From JAIOQJ01 sp963718635 (GTDB lineage Bacteria > Planctomycetota > Planctomycetia > Gemmatales > Gemmataceae): 64,000 nucleotides of DNA. Below are positions 17,312-26,788 of the stretch, piece after piece. Each line of letters opens with the position of its first letter. Position 1 is the stretch's first letter. The DNA lies in assembly GCA_963718635.1 (NCBI GenBank), contig OY970367.1:3348001-3412000 (forward strand), read 5' to 3'. The notes beneath the pieces are model-generated. The model had not been told where the DNA came from, made no database searches, and was given only the letters and a program-made list of their open reading frames with translations. Both the position numbers and the translations under genes were made by a program.

Positions 17312-17449
17312 TCGCCTTAAATAACTTTGGGAATTCTTGATTCAAGTGCAATTCGGCAACTTTTTTTACGCGGATATCTAGCGCTCCGCTGCGCAGAGCC
17401 TTCGCGTCGCGGCTAACAGGCGAAAGACGCTCTCAGAAGCAAAACCTCG

Positions 17450-18118
17450 CTACGCATCAACTCCCGATGGCGCCTCCTGAACCTGCCTCCAAAGCCGCAG
17501 ATATGATTCGCGAACGGAGACCTCGAGTTGATCGGCCAACTCGGAACTAGGATTCAGAACGCGGATCATTTCTTGCACGTCCGCTAAGTCCTTCAATCGA
17601 TGAGGAAGCGCCCCCGATGCCAGTTTCAGCTCCACCAAGATTGGAAGTTACAGACAATTGATGCCGTCGATCAAGATTCCAGAAGTTGCCGGATCGGGAA
17701 ATGAAATCGGCTTCGGTTTGCCATCGCCCGGATATTCTCCTTGAACGAGAAATTCAATCCTGACCCCCGACTCGAAATCGCGCAGTTGTTTACTGCCGAC
17801 AAACGGCGCCAGGTAGCCTCGTCCTTCGAACTGCTCATGGATCATCGCGAGCCCTGCACGCGATACCAGCAGATCCAAAGCTTCCGTGAAGCGGCGGTAA
17901 CCGTGATGAAACATCGCCAAACCGCCCGCTAATACATAGGGAATCCTCAATTCTTCCAGCCGTTTCACCATGCGATCGAGCGTTCCGAAGACGTGATTGG
18001 CCTTATCGAAGTGCATGCTCCCCTCCATCAGCGCCCAGCGCGGCGAGCGCGTCAGTCGTTCTTCGTAGGTCAGGAAGTTTGATACGCTGACGGTGCTAAC
18101 ATCTGCTAAATCGAGCAT
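17450..18118 (-). pseudogene. Nucleotidyltransferase-like protein, in-frame stop
   Basis: The first segment (17648-18118) contains VLAGGLAMFHHGYRRFTEALDLLVSR, the substrate-binding pattern of small nucleotidyltransferases of the antitoxin/AbiEii-like group. One catalytic acid appears changed (TEALDLL where TEDIDLL is usual). Translation meets a TAA at 17648-17650 after DGINCL, but the same frame continues with LPILVELKLASGALPHRLKDLADVQEMIR, the family's normal C-terminus. It therefore looks like a gene cut by a nonsense change. The start is uncertain; the Met before EGSMHFDKANHVF is an alternative. Confidence 0.7.
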
Positions 18119-18244
18119 GGCAGCCCTTCTGGTGGACGCGAAATTTATTCTAGTCTGCGGCGCATAGAACTCACTCTCGCAAAAGTCGCTTCGGGTAATA
18201 TTTGCCGAACGCGAGCCGGGAAAAGCCTAAACAGTCTGGTGATT

Positions 18245-18424
18245 GACTTCGTTTGACGCTCATACCTCCTCGTTTGACGCTCATAAGCCTCTCGTTTGAC
18301 GCTCGTAAGCCCCTCGTTTGACGCTCTGCGTCGAACGTCTTGATCGACGCTCTGCGTCGATCATGGTCTCCGGTGTAGGACGCAGAGCGTCCACTAAGAC
18401 GTTCGACGCAGAGCGTCAAACGAG
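18245..18424. repeat. Direct and inverted TTTGACGCTC repeats
   Basis: Four near-identical CGTTTGACGCTC units in a row are followed by a long palindrome in which GACGCTCTGCGTC and its complement alternate around a central loop (about 18365-18380). Same family as 12974-13030, 28948-29075 and 32972-33186. Confidence 0.8.
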
Positions 18425-18431
18425 AGTAAAA

Positions 18432-18566
18432 CAGGCGCCTGTTTAGCTGCGAGTCGTAGGGTTTCCGGAGACTCGCGCGAGGGTGAGCGAGATCGTTTAA
18501 GTTTCCTTGTTTCGCTTAATGCTGCGTTCGCGAGTCTTCGGAAACCCTACGACTCGCGGCTAAACG
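18432..18566. repeat. Inverted repeat with TTTAGCTGCGAGTCG ends
   Basis: The left arm (GTTTAGCTGCGAGTCGTAGG onward, from 18439) is matched by the right arm ending near 18566 (CCTACGACTCGCGGCTAAAC). Both outward ends carry GGTTTCCG next to the arms. Nothing else is recognisable in 18119-18595. Confidence 0.75.
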
Positions 18567-18595
18567 AAGTTGTTACGGTCGATGTCACCCCCATT

Positions 18596-19061
18596 TTACC
18601 AATTCACAATCTCATCCGGTTCGGCAAGGCGATACATGCCGGGTGAATCGCCTTGCACGAGGATTGTGCCCCAGGCGGAGTTGCGTCGAAATAAAAACTC
18701 CAGGCGGCTGCTGTCGCTTTCGGCGGCGCAAGAGAACATCCTGAGCCACATCGCGCGAACCTTCTTCCCAGGCCGACAATAGTAAAGCAATGATCGGCCC
18801 TTGCGTTCGCGTGAAGGTAAAGCGACGCCCGAACCAAACGAGCGTACGGCCATCATCCGAAAGCCGGCAGGTCGGATCGACATATTCGGTCAACAACGGA
18901 TCGGCGATGGGCCAAAGGCACTTGGCGCCGTCGTCCAGATAGATCACCAGGCGCACGGCCCGGCGATGATGGCGTACCTCGGCATAACGGCGGGCGGCAT
19001 CATTCAACGCTTCCTGCGGATCGACCGTCCTGGCGACAACTTTTAACGGCGGCATCGGCAT
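18596..19061 (-). CDS. Unknown protein, about 155 aa (frameshifted)
   Basis: Not recognised. Two overlapping frames join near 18733: an N-terminal part (PPLKVVARTVDPQEALNDAA to LLLSAWEEGSRDVAQDVLL) and a C-terminal part (AAESDSSRLEFLFRRN to EPDEIVNW). The join needs one base removed or two added in a CGCCGCC stretch. The middle (TFTRTQGPIIALLLSAWEEG) resembles the recognition part of a winged helix, so DNA binding is possible but unproven. The likely start is the Met at 19061 or 19055, following GGTATG-type sequence. Confidence 0.6.
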
Positions 19062-19235
19062 ACCTTTGAAATAGGATAACTTTGTACAGTAGTCCAGAGT
19101 AAAACAGCCTTGAGTCGTATTGCTATGTCCGTTGCAGTGATTTTGATGAAAGGCGTGCGTTTTCAACGAAATAAGCGTTTTTAGGGAGAGCTGGAAGCTA
19201 CGTCCCATTTGAATACGCCGTTAGCGTCAACTGAT

Positions 19236-19308
19236 TCTGCCGAGCGGCGTGGCGTAAGCCCGCCGTGGTTTCGAGACCACGGCGGGCTTACGCCCGCCGC
19301 TCGGCAGA
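19236..19308. repeat. Palindrome with CGTAAGCCCGCCGTGGT arms
   Basis: Perfect arms (TCTGCCGAGCGGCG outward, GTAAGCCCGCCGTGG inward) around a TTTCGA centre. The same core recurs at 20237-20303, on the other side of the rfbF-type gene, so the gene is bracketed by two copies. Confidence 0.85.
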
Positions 19309-19414
19309 AGGCGCACGACGAACTCCAAAAAAACCTCTCTTGATTTCCCTGTCGCGCAAGTCGTACACTCTTCACTCATTCAATGGGTCACTCCCCGACA
19401 TGGAGGTCAGGGAC

Positions 19415-20236
19415 ATGCAGGCGGTCATTCTTTGCGGGGGGTTCGGCACGCGCATTCGCGACGTGGCCGACGACATCCCCAAGCCGATGATCCCCGTCGG
19501 CGGCCGGCCCATTCTCTGGCACATCATGAAGGGCTATGCCCGGCATGGCATCACCGATTTCATTCTCTGTCTCGGCCATCAGAGCTGGGTCATCAAGCGC
19601 TGGTTCCTCGATTACCACCTCGCGCATTCCGATTTCACCATCGGCCTGAACGCACCGGAAGAAGTCGAGATTCATGGCCAGGGCGACGTCGAAGATTGGC
19701 GCATCACCTTTGCCGAGACCGGCCGGCAATCGATGACCGGCTGCCGGATCAAACGCATCGAAAAGTATCTGCGCGGGAACACCTTCCTGGCCACCTATGG
19801 CGATGGCCTGGGCGACGTCGACATTGCCGACTTGATCGCCTTTCATCAGGAACATGGCCGACTTGGAACCGTGACTACCGTGCAACCTCCCGGCCGTTTC
19901 GGCGAGCTCGATCTCGACGGCGAACGCGTTGCCGAATTCAGCGAGAAACCACTCGTCGCGCCGGGCTGGATCAGCGGCGGCTTTTTCGTTTTCGAGCGTG
20001 AGTTTCTGGAACGGCTCGACGATGAGCCGAGCCTGATTCTGGAGCGCGAGCCGCTCGTCGATCTGGCGCGCGATGGCGAGCTGATGGCCTATCGGCATCA
20101 CGGTTTTTGGCATCCGATGGACAGCAGCCGTGATTTCAAACGGCTGAATGAACTCTGGGATACGGGCGAGCCGCCGTGGGAGTTCGGCTCGTCTCTTACT
20201 AGCTTAGGCGAGCTGAGGGTGCGCCAAAGGATTTAG
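19415..20236 (+). CDS. rfbF: Glucose-1-phosphate cytidylyltransferase
   Basis: A sugar nucleotidyltransferase beginning MQAVILCGGFGTRIRD, with DIPKPMIPVGGRPILWHIM (the Lys that binds the sugar phosphate), LATYGDGLGDVD and FWHPMDSSRDFKRLNELW. This combination is typical of CDP-glucose synthesis from glucose-1-phosphate and CTP. About 273 residues is the family length. A strong ribosome-binding site (GGAGG at 19404-19408) sits correctly for the ATG at 19415 rather than the earlier in-frame Met. It starts the surface-sugar cluster; the product feeds the next gene. Confidence 0.9.
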   Translation: MQAVILCGGFGTRIRDVADDIPKPMIPVGGRPILWHIMKGYARHGITDFILCLGHQSWVIKRWFLDYHLAHSDFTIGLNAPEEVEIHGQGDVEDWRITFAETGRQSMTGCRIKRIEKYLRGNTFLATYGDGLGDVDIADLIAFHQEHGRLGTVTTVQPPGRFGELDLDGERVAEFSEKPLVAPGWISGGFFVFEREFLERLDDEPSLILEREPLVDLARDGELMAYRHHGFWHPMDSSRDFKRLNELWDTGEPPWEFGSSLTSLGELRVRQRI

Positions 20237-20303
20237 GCGAGCGGCGCGGCGTAAGCCCGCCGTGGTTCCGAACCCACGGCGGGCTTACGCCGCGCCGCTC
20301 GCC
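20237..20303. repeat. Palindrome with CGTAAGCCCGCCGTGGT arms
   Basis: Near-perfect inverted arms, second copy of the element at 19236-19308. It follows the rfbF-type stop codon immediately. A fragment of another family (AACTGCGTAAGCAGTCGGGTT) lies at 20340-20360. Confidence 0.85.
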
Positions 20304-20388
20304 AGAATTGCCAGAAAGAGTTGACGCACCCGAGAGCCGAACTGCGTAAGCAGTCGGGTTAAGCGCCTGAACAACACGAGGTAGATTC

Positions 20389-21387
20389 ATGGGTTTCTGG
20401 CAAGATCGCAGAGTATTCATCACCGGCTGCACCGGCTTGGTTGCGCGCTGGACGGTGCGTGCGCTGCTCGAACGCGGCGCGCATGTCGTCGGCCTTGTTC
20501 GCGATCAGTCCGCGCATTCGGAACTCGTTCGCAACGGCGATCTGGCACGCATCGATGTCGTTCGCGGTTCGCTCGAAGATCAACCGCTGCTGGAACGCGC
20601 AATGGCCGAGTACGAAATTCAAACCGTCTTTCATCTTGCGGCCCAAACTATCGTCGGCATCGCGCAGCGCACGCCTCTTTCGACATTCGAAAGCAACATC
20701 AAAGGAACCTGGTGTTTGCTGGAGGCCGCCCGGCGCTGTGGCTTTCATCCCGATATCGTGGTCGCCTCTTCCGACAAAGCCTACGGTGAACAGACACCCC
20801 TTCCCTATACCGAAGAGGCGCCCTTGCTCGGCAACCATCCCTACGACGTGAGCAAGGCCTGCGCGGATATGATCGCATCAACCTATGCGAATACGTACGG
20901 CATGCCCGTCTGCATCACCCGTTGCGGCAATTTCTACGGCGGCGGCGATCTGAATTGGAATCGCTTGATACCGGGAACGATTCGTTCCATCCTTCGCAAT
21001 GAACGACCCATTTTGCGCTCAGATGGCACACTAGTCCGCGACTACTTTTACGTTCGCGATGGCGCAACCGCCTATCTCCATTTAGCGAAACGTCTTGCCG
21101 AGCGCCCGGAACTGGCCGGCGAGGCCTTCAATTTCTCGAGTCAATTGCCGATGCCTGCCCTGGGCATGGTCAAGCGCCTGCTGCGGCTGATGCATTCGCC
21201 GCTCGAACCCGATGTTCGCAATGAAACATGCCATGAGATCGAGAAGCAATCGCTGTCGGCGGATAAAGCGTGGCGCGTTCTCGGCTGGGAGCCAAAGTAC
21301 GAATTGGACGATGCGTTGCTGGAGACGATCGCCTGGTATCGCAATCATCTGGCGAAGCACGATCGCGTGATCAAGCGGGCGGCGTGA
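20389..21387 (+). CDS. rfbG: CDP-glucose 4,6-dehydratase-like SDR enzyme
   Basis: An extended short-chain dehydrogenase of 332 residues with the Rossmann motif TGCTGLVA, the substrate segment VFHLAAQTIVGIAQRTPLSTF and the catalytic YDVSK. The overall sequence resembles planctomycete proteins annotated as CDP-glucose 4,6-dehydratase, which produces CDP-4-keto-6-deoxyglucose. One glycine of the GxxGxxG motif is alanine here, which can occur in this superfamily. Following the cytidylyltransferase, it fits a CDP-deoxysugar route. The exact nucleotide sugar is inferred from context. Confidence 0.83.
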   Translation: MGFWQDRRVFITGCTGLVARWTVRALLERGAHVVGLVRDQSAHSELVRNGDLARIDVVRGSLEDQPLLERAMAEYEIQTVFHLAAQTIVGIAQRTPLSTFESNIKGTWCLLEAARRCGFHPDIVVASSDKAYGEQTPLPYTEEAPLLGNHPYDVSKACADMIASTYANTYGMPVCITRCGNFYGGGDLNWNRLIPGTIRSILRNERPILRSDGTLVRDYFYVRDGATAYLHLAKRLAERPELAGEAFNFSSQLPMPALGMVKRLLRLMHSPLEPDVRNETCHEIEKQSLSADKAWRVLGWEPKYELDDALLETIAWYRNHLAKHDRVIKRAA

Positions 21388-21489
21388 AACTCCGCGAAAG
21401 CAAAACGGCAGCGTACTTCCCACCTTCCCCCGGCTTTACAGGGGGAGGGTAAGACGAGCGGCATCCAACGCTTAGAGGATCGACTAGAA

Positions 21490-22461
21490 ATGCCACAGCG
21501 CGTTCTTATCACCGGTGGAAGCGGCTTCGTCGGCGCTTGCCTGGCGCGCGAATTGATCGCGGCCGGCGAGGATGTGCATCTGTTGCTTCGGCCCAATCAT
21601 CAGCTTTGGCGGTTGGAAGATATCGATGGCTTCTACACCCCTTTATGGGCGGATTTGTGCGACGCCGATAGCGTCAATCGCGCGGTGGCCTTGTGCCGGC
21701 CGGATGTGATTTATCATCTAGCCACGCACGGCGCGTATCCCACGCAGAAGAACCGGGCCGAGATCATGGCGACGAATCTGCAAGGGACGATCAATCTGGT
21801 TGAAGCGCTGTCGAAGCACGATTATCGGGCCTTGATCCATGCGGGAAGTTCTTCGGAGTACGGCCACAAGAATCGCCCGATGCGCGAAAGCGACACACTT
21901 GAACCGCGCAGCGATTACGCGATCAGCAAGGCGGCTGCCGCGCATATCTGCCTGCTGGAAGCGCAACGCGGCCGGCCGGTCAGCGTCGTTCGTTTATTCT
22001 CCGCGTATGGACCTTGGGAAGAGCCGACACGCCTTGTTCCCTATGTGATGGGTTGTTGCTTGCGCGGCGAGAATCCACGGGTTACGTCAGGTGCGCAGCC
22101 GCGCGATTTTATCGCCGTAAGCGACGTGACGGCTCTCTTGCGGATCGCCGCGAGGAAGGCGCTGCGAGGCGCCATCCTTCATGCGGGAACCGGAGTCCAA
22201 TCGCGCGTCAGCGACATGATCGAGACGATCATCGCCGTCAGCGGCCAAAAGCTCAAAGCCCAGTACGGCTTCACCGAGCAGCGCCCTGACGAGCCGAGCT
22301 GCTGGGTCGCCAACATCGAGCGAACTAAGGCGCTCACGGGTTGGAAGCCGCTTCACGATCTATCGAGTGGCGTGCGGAATATGTGGAGTTGGCATCGGCA
22401 ACGGGAGAACGCTTACTCGGCGCCGTTAGGTTACGTATCCGAAAAAGCTCATCGTGCTTGA
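21490..22461 (+). CDS. NAD-dependent epimerase/dehydratase (SDR)
   Basis: 323 residues with the Rossmann motif TGGSGFVGACLA, the HLATHG segment and catalytic YAISKAAA (Tyr about 143) with GSSSEYG upstream. This is the extended SDR family that includes nucleotide-sugar epimerases and 4-ketoreductases. Following a 4,6-dehydratase, it probably reduces or epimerises the 4-keto intermediate of a CDP-linked deoxysugar. The specific product cannot be told from sequence. Confidence 0.85.
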   Translation: MPQRVLITGGSGFVGACLARELIAAGEDVHLLLRPNHQLWRLEDIDGFYTPLWADLCDADSVNRAVALCRPDVIYHLATHGAYPTQKNRAEIMATNLQGTINLVEALSKHDYRALIHAGSSSEYGHKNRPMRESDTLEPRSDYAISKAAAAHICLLEAQRGRPVSVVRLFSAYGPWEEPTRLVPYVMGCCLRGENPRVTSGAQPRDFIAVSDVTALLRIAARKALRGAILHAGTGVQSRVSDMIETIIAVSGQKLKAQYGFTEQRPDEPSCWVANIERTKALTGWKPLHDLSSGVRNMWSWHRQRENAYSAPLGYVSEKAHRA

Positions 22462-22471
22462 GTTAGCTTTC

Positions 22472-22537
22472 GGCGAGCGTCGAGCCGTAAGGCCGACGTG
22501 AATCTCAACACGTCGGCCTTACGGCTCGACGCTCGCC
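22472..22537. repeat. 29-bp-arm palindrome between sugar genes
   Basis: Perfect 29-base inverted arms at 22472-22500 and 22509-22537 around an eight-base loop (AATCTCAA). It lies between two genes on the same strand, so it may attenuate or end transcription between the SDR and sulfotransferase genes. Confidence 0.85.
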
Positions 22538-22560
22538 TAGATAATGAAGAAGGGAATTCC

Positions 22561-23498
22561 ATGAATCTGTTTATGATCTCGGCGATGTACGAAAACGGCG
22601 GCAACACCACGCATCGGATGCTGGATGGCCACCCGGAGATTTTCACCTATCCCTTCGAGTCGCAGGTCGGCACCAGTCTCGTCAACGATTATCTGAGCAG
22701 CTACGTGCCGTTCCGCTATCGCTGGCCCGAATTCCCGATGCACGGCACGGCCGAGAACGATTACGAACTCTTCTTCGATGAAGAGATGAAGGCGCGCCTG
22801 CGCGTTCCCGAACGCAGCAAATTCAAGGGGGCCGACTTGCAAATTGATGAGCGCGACCGCAAAGCGGCCTTCGTTGATTACATGCAAGATCGGCCGCGCA
22901 CCCGCGCAACCTCGTGTCGGCCTTCTTTCATTCGACCTTCGCGAGTTGGAACAATTGCACGCGCAGCGGCCACGAAAAAGCCTGGCTGGGCTATAACCCT
23001 GTGCAAGTCCTCGACACGGAAAAGATCCTGGCCGACTTCCCGGACGGGCACATCATCCACGTGGTGCGCAATCCGTACTCGGGCTACTCGGACACGAAGA
23101 AAAGGCCCTATCCCATTTCGCTCGAACGTTACACCTGGACATGGAATTACTGCCAGCACCTGGCGCTGACCTATGCCGAGCGCTACCCGAAAAACTTCCA
23201 TATCGTCCGCTTCGAAGACCTGGTGGCCGACACCGAAACGACCATGAGGAAACTATGCGGCGAACTGAGCATCGGCTTTTCGGAGAGCTGCCTTTATCCC
23301 TCCTGGAACGGCCAAAGGCTCGAACAGGTCTATCCGTGGGGGACGATTCGCATTCCCACACCCGCGGTGAACATCGCCACCATGATGCAGTTGAGCGAAG
23401 CCGAACGGACGCAGATCAAGTCGCTTTCGATCGTGATGCAACGGCTGCTGGGCTACGAGGAAATCTGGACGAGCGAAACGAGAAGGCGCGCGGCCTGA
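22561..23498 (+). CDS. Sulfotransferase-like protein (frameshifted)
   Basis: The N-terminal part (MNLFMISAMYENGGNTTHRMLDGHPEIFTYPFESQ) matches the opening of PAPS-dependent sulfotransferases. The second part has GHIIHVVRNPYSGYSDT, equivalent to the 3'-phosphate-binding RxPxxxxxS region, and FHIVRFEDLVADTETTMRKL. The frames meet at about 22905; restoring one A in the GCAACC segment gives RANLVSAFFHSTFASW. It presumably sulfates a surface sugar. The stop at 23496-23498 overlaps the start region of the next gene. Confidence 0.78.
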
Positions 23499-24537
23499 CT
23501 CCAGAGGCCTTGCAGCGCTGGCGCTCGGCCTGCTTTTATCCCAAAGCCGATCTGCCGTTGGCCGACTCGATATTGCGGGGCCAAGGTTGCTCCACGTTGA
23601 GCGACGAAGAAGTAGCAGCCATCTGTTCCGATATCTTCGGCGAGATGACTGTCGCCGAGCCTTTAGCGGAACGCGGCACCTTTCATCATCTCTGGCGGAT
23701 ATCGCCGCGGGCGAGCCGACGGTTATCTTTCGCGCCAATGCTTTGTCGCCCTGGTTTCGCGATTACCCATTGCGGATCGATGAACTGGTTGCGCAAAGGT
23801 CAACGGGCTGGAACTTGCCTGTCGCGCCGGTTTACGAGGTCGATCTATCGCGCACACGCTGCTCCTTTGATTTCATGTTGATGGGTGAAGCGCCCGGCCT
23901 TTCGTTGCGTGCATTTGACGACGATGAAGAGGCGCTGGCGCTTTTATTGGCGGACTTCGGCCGAGTGCTAGCTCGGTTGCATCGCGTCAGCCCGGGCAAG
24001 GGTTTCGGACTGTTAAACATTCAACAAATGGAACGCGGAGTCTTATCGGGCAGCCAGGCAACCTGGGCCGATTACTTATGCACCAAGCTCGACACTCATC
24101 TGGATATATGCACTTCGATTGATGCGATCACCATCAGCGAAGCTGCTCAGATTCTGCGGCTCTTCTCCCGCATTGATGGTTTAACGAGCGGTTTTACACC
24201 CGCACTGCTGCACGGCGATCCCGGCAGCCATAACGCCTTCGCTGACCAAGAAAAGATCAGCGCCCTGCTCGATTGGGAAGATGCGCTGATCGGCGATCCG
24301 GTCTATGACATTGCTTTCTGGGGAACGTTTCATCCCGAACGAAGGCATCAAGCGCTTCTCGACGGTTATCGCGAACAAGGGGCGTTGCCGGACGATTTTG
24401 AGCAACGCTTCTGGCTCTATTACCTGCGCATTGCGCTTGCGAAAACGGTGCTGCGACATCGTCTGGATATCGAAGATCGCCCAGGGCGCGAACCGGCTTC
24501 GCGAAGGATTCAAATGGCGTTGCAGCGTTTGCGCTGA
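23495..24537 (+). CDS. APH/choline-kinase-like phosphotransferase (frameshifted)
   Basis: The C-terminal part shows the kinase fold with the catalytic loop TPALLHGDPGSHNAF (HGDxxxxN) and LLDWEDALIGDPVYDIAFW. The first 65 residues or so (TPEALQRWRSACFYPKAD to ERGTFHHL) lie in another frame; a missing base near 23690 joins them to LADIAAGEPTVIFRANALSPW. It may phosphorylate a sugar, choline or similar cluster intermediate. The start is unclear: no ATG is present in that frame, and the only candidates are a CTG at 23495 and a TTG at 23510. Confidence 0.7.
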
Positions 24538-24554
24538 GGCGAATTACTGATAAG

Positions 24555-24781
24555 GCGCCCCCACCCCGCTTGCCGGGGTGGAGCAAAGGTTCGTAACCAG
24601 ATGAAAGCGACCGCGTTTGATTTCGCCGCCACCCCGCTTGCCGGGGTGGAGCGCCGGTTCGAAGGGGTTCGCGTTATGAACCTGCGCTCCACCCCGGCAA
24701 GCGGGGTGGCGGCGAGGACGACGTGACTTCCGATTCTGGCTACGAACCTGCGCTCCACCCCGGCAAGCGGGGTGGCGGCGA
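24555..24781. repeat. Repeated CACCCCGCTTGCCGGGGTGG units, both orientations
   Basis: Four copies of a roughly 20-base unit, two in each orientation, with GGTTCGTAACC-type or CGAACC-type linkers, form a large imperfect inverted repeat. The linkers differ, with no common spacer length, so it is not CRISPR. It occupies nearly the entire gap before the transketolase gene. Confidence 0.8.
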
Positions 24782-24805
24782 TTTCAATTGTCATGGATGA
24801 CATTT

Positions 24806-25630
24806 ATGAACTTTGACCCCGCTGAAACCCAAGCGCTCGCTCGCACAATCCGCGCCAACGTGCTGCGCATGGTTCACCGCGCTAATGCGTCGCACGTCGG
24901 TTCGTGCTTATCGATCACCGATCTCTTGGCCGTGCTTTACGGCAGCATATTGAAGATTGATCCCGCAGCGCCCACTGCGCCGAATCGAGACCGCTTCATT
25001 CTGAGCAAGGGTCATGCGGCGGCAGCGGTCTATGCCTGTCTGGCCGCACGCGGCTTTTTTCCCGAAAGCTGGTTGGAGACTTATTGCGAAGAAGGCTCGC
25101 TCCTCTCGGGGCATTTGACACATCATGGCGTGCCGGGCGTCGAAGTCTCCACGGGTTCGCTCGGGCATGGATTGTCGCTCGCCTGCGGCATGGCCTTGGC
25201 AGGCAAACGGCGCCGGCAGCCTTACCGCGTCTTTGCCCTGCTTAGCGATGGCGAATGCGATGAAGGATCAACCTGGGAAGCCGCCCTGTTTGCGCCGCAC
25301 CATCGGCTCGACAACCTCGTCGCCATCATCGACTACAACAAGATCCAAAGCTTTGGCCGTGTCGAGGATGTTCTCGATCTCGAACCCTTCGCGGATAAAT
25401 GGAAGGCGTTCGGCTGGGCGGTCCAGGGAGTCAACGGCCATAGTCACGTCAGCATCAGCGATGCCTTGTCCGCCCTCCCATTTGAAGCCGGCCGACCTTC
25501 GTTATTGGTTGCGCACACGGTCAAAGGCAAAGGCGTTCCCTTCATGGAAGATCGCCTGGAATGGCATTATCGCTCGCCGAATGCCCGGCAATTAGATGAA
25601 GCGCTCGAAGCCGTGGAGGTAGGCCGATGA
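24806..25630 (+). CDS. Transketolase, N-terminal (ThDP-binding) subunit
   Basis: 274 residues, half of a normal transketolase, with the ThDP/Mg signature LLSDGECDEGSTWEAALFA...NLVAIIDYNKIQSFG (GDG-N type) and the HAAAAVYACLAARGF helix. Together with the next gene it forms a complete split transketolase moving a two-carbon unit. In surface-sugar clusters such pairs are believed to make branched or unusual sugars. The ATG at 24806 was preferred; in-frame upstream starts at 24788 and 24794 lie within repeat sequence. The stop overlaps the partner's start by four bases. Confidence 0.9.
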   Translation: MNFDPAETQALARTIRANVLRMVHRANASHVGSCLSITDLLAVLYGSILKIDPAAPTAPNRDRFILSKGHAAAAVYACLAARGFFPESWLETYCEEGSLLSGHLTHHGVPGVEVSTGSLGHGLSLACGMALAGKRRRQPYRVFALLSDGECDEGSTWEAALFAPHHRLDNLVAIIDYNKIQSFGRVEDVLDLEPFADKWKAFGWAVQGVNGHSHVSISDALSALPFEAGRPSLLVAHTVKGKGVPFMEDRLEWHYRSPNARQLDEALEAVEVGR

Positions 25631-26565
25631 GAAACACGTTCATGGAGACGTTGCTCGACCTGGCCGAGCACGACGAGCGCATCTGGCTGCTGACGGCCGA
25701 CCTCGGCTATTCCGTCATGGAGCCGTTTATCGCGCGCTTTCCCGATCGCTTTGTCAACGTCGGCGTAGCCGAGCAAAATATGATCGGCATCGCTGCCGGG
25801 TTGGCGCATAGCGGCCTGAAACCGTTCGTTTATTCCATCGCGAATTTTCCGACGCTGCGCTGTCTGGAACAGATCCGCGTTGATGTTTGCTATCACCAGG
25901 CTGATGTCACGATTGTCGCGGTGGGAGGCGGCCTCGCTTACGGCGCCCAAGGTTACACGCATCACGGAGTCGAAGACCTGGCGGTCATGCGCTCACTTCC
26001 TGGAATGACCGTCGTCGCGCCGGCCGACCCGGTTGAAACACGCCTGGCAACACACGCTTTAGCGGAATACAAGGGCCCTGCCTATCTACGCCTCGGCAAA
26101 GCGAAAGAGCCGGTGCTCCATACGCGCGAGCCTCGTTTTCAATTGGGCAAGGCCATCACACTACGCCAAGGGAGCGATCTGACGATCATTACCACCGGCG
26201 CCATGCTCGGCGATGCCCTTCACGCAGCCGATGAGCTCAAAAGCGAAGGCATCCGCGCTCGGCTCATCAGCATGCCGACGCTGAAGCCGATTGACGACAT
26301 CGCCATTTGCCGGGCGGCTGAGCAAACGGGCGCGATCCTGACGGTTGAAGAGCATAGCGTAACCGGCGGTCTCGGCTCGGCCGTCGCCGATGTGCTGATG
26401 GAATCAGGTTTAGCGGTCCGCTTCCGCAAAATGGGAACCCCCGATGAACCCTATCACATGATCGGAAGCCAAACCTTTCTGAAGCAGCGACTGATCGGCG
26501 ACATCGCGAGCGAAGCGCGGAAACTGTCAGCTTCAAAAAGCTGGAAGCGCTTGGCCGCCGGCTGA
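25627..26565 (+). CDS. Transketolase, C-terminal subunit
   Basis: 312 residues with the pyrimidine-binding domain (FVNVGVAEQNMIGIAAGLA, containing the catalytic Glu) and the C-terminal domain (LTVEEHSVTGGLGSAVADVL). Translationally coupled to the N-terminal subunit by the ATGA overlap at 25627. The two subunits together equal one transketolase chain. A palindrome of the GCGCTCCGCTGCGCA family follows its stop codon. Confidence 0.92.
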   Translation: MRNTFMETLLDLAEHDERIWLLTADLGYSVMEPFIARFPDRFVNVGVAEQNMIGIAAGLAHSGLKPFVYSIANFPTLRCLEQIRVDVCYHQADVTIVAVGGGLAYGAQGYTHHGVEDLAVMRSLPGMTVVAPADPVETRLATHALAEYKGPAYLRLGKAKEPVLHTREPRFQLGKAITLRQGSDLTIITTGAMLGDALHAADELKSEGIRARLISMPTLKPIDDIAICRAAEQTGAILTVEEHSVTGGLGSAVADVLMESGLAVRFRKMGTPDEPYHMIGSQTFLKQRLIGDIASEARKLSASKSWKRLAAG

Positions 26566-26597
26566 GGATTAGCGTTACAAAACAAACCAAGAACCGC

Positions 26598-26684
26598 GTT
26601 AGTCGCGACGCGAAGGCTTTGCGCAGCGGAGCGCTTGCCCGCCGAAAGCGCTCCGCTGCGCAAAGCCTTCGCGTCGCGGCTAAC
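26598..26684. repeat. GCGCTCCGCTGCGCA-family palindrome
   Basis: Near-perfect 39-base arms (26598-26636 and 26646-26684) that begin GTTAG and end CTAAC. Other copies lie at 30835-30921, 31704-31792, 32169-32255, 34918-35005, 35848-35936, 55650-55752 and 62668-62755, with a fragment at 55590-55612. This is the most widespread family in the window. Confidence 0.85.
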
Positions 26685-26788
26685 AAGCATACCTTCGGAA
26701 AATAATTCCCAAAGGCGAAACGAAAGAAGATCGTCCATCGTGAATAGAATGTCCCGGTTCGGCGCCCTCGATCATCAAGAGATTGGAC

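Noticed and set aside
24555..24781. CRISPR-like repeated units
   Set aside because: Repeats are in both orientations and linkers vary in length with no spacers; it is an inverted-repeat cluster.
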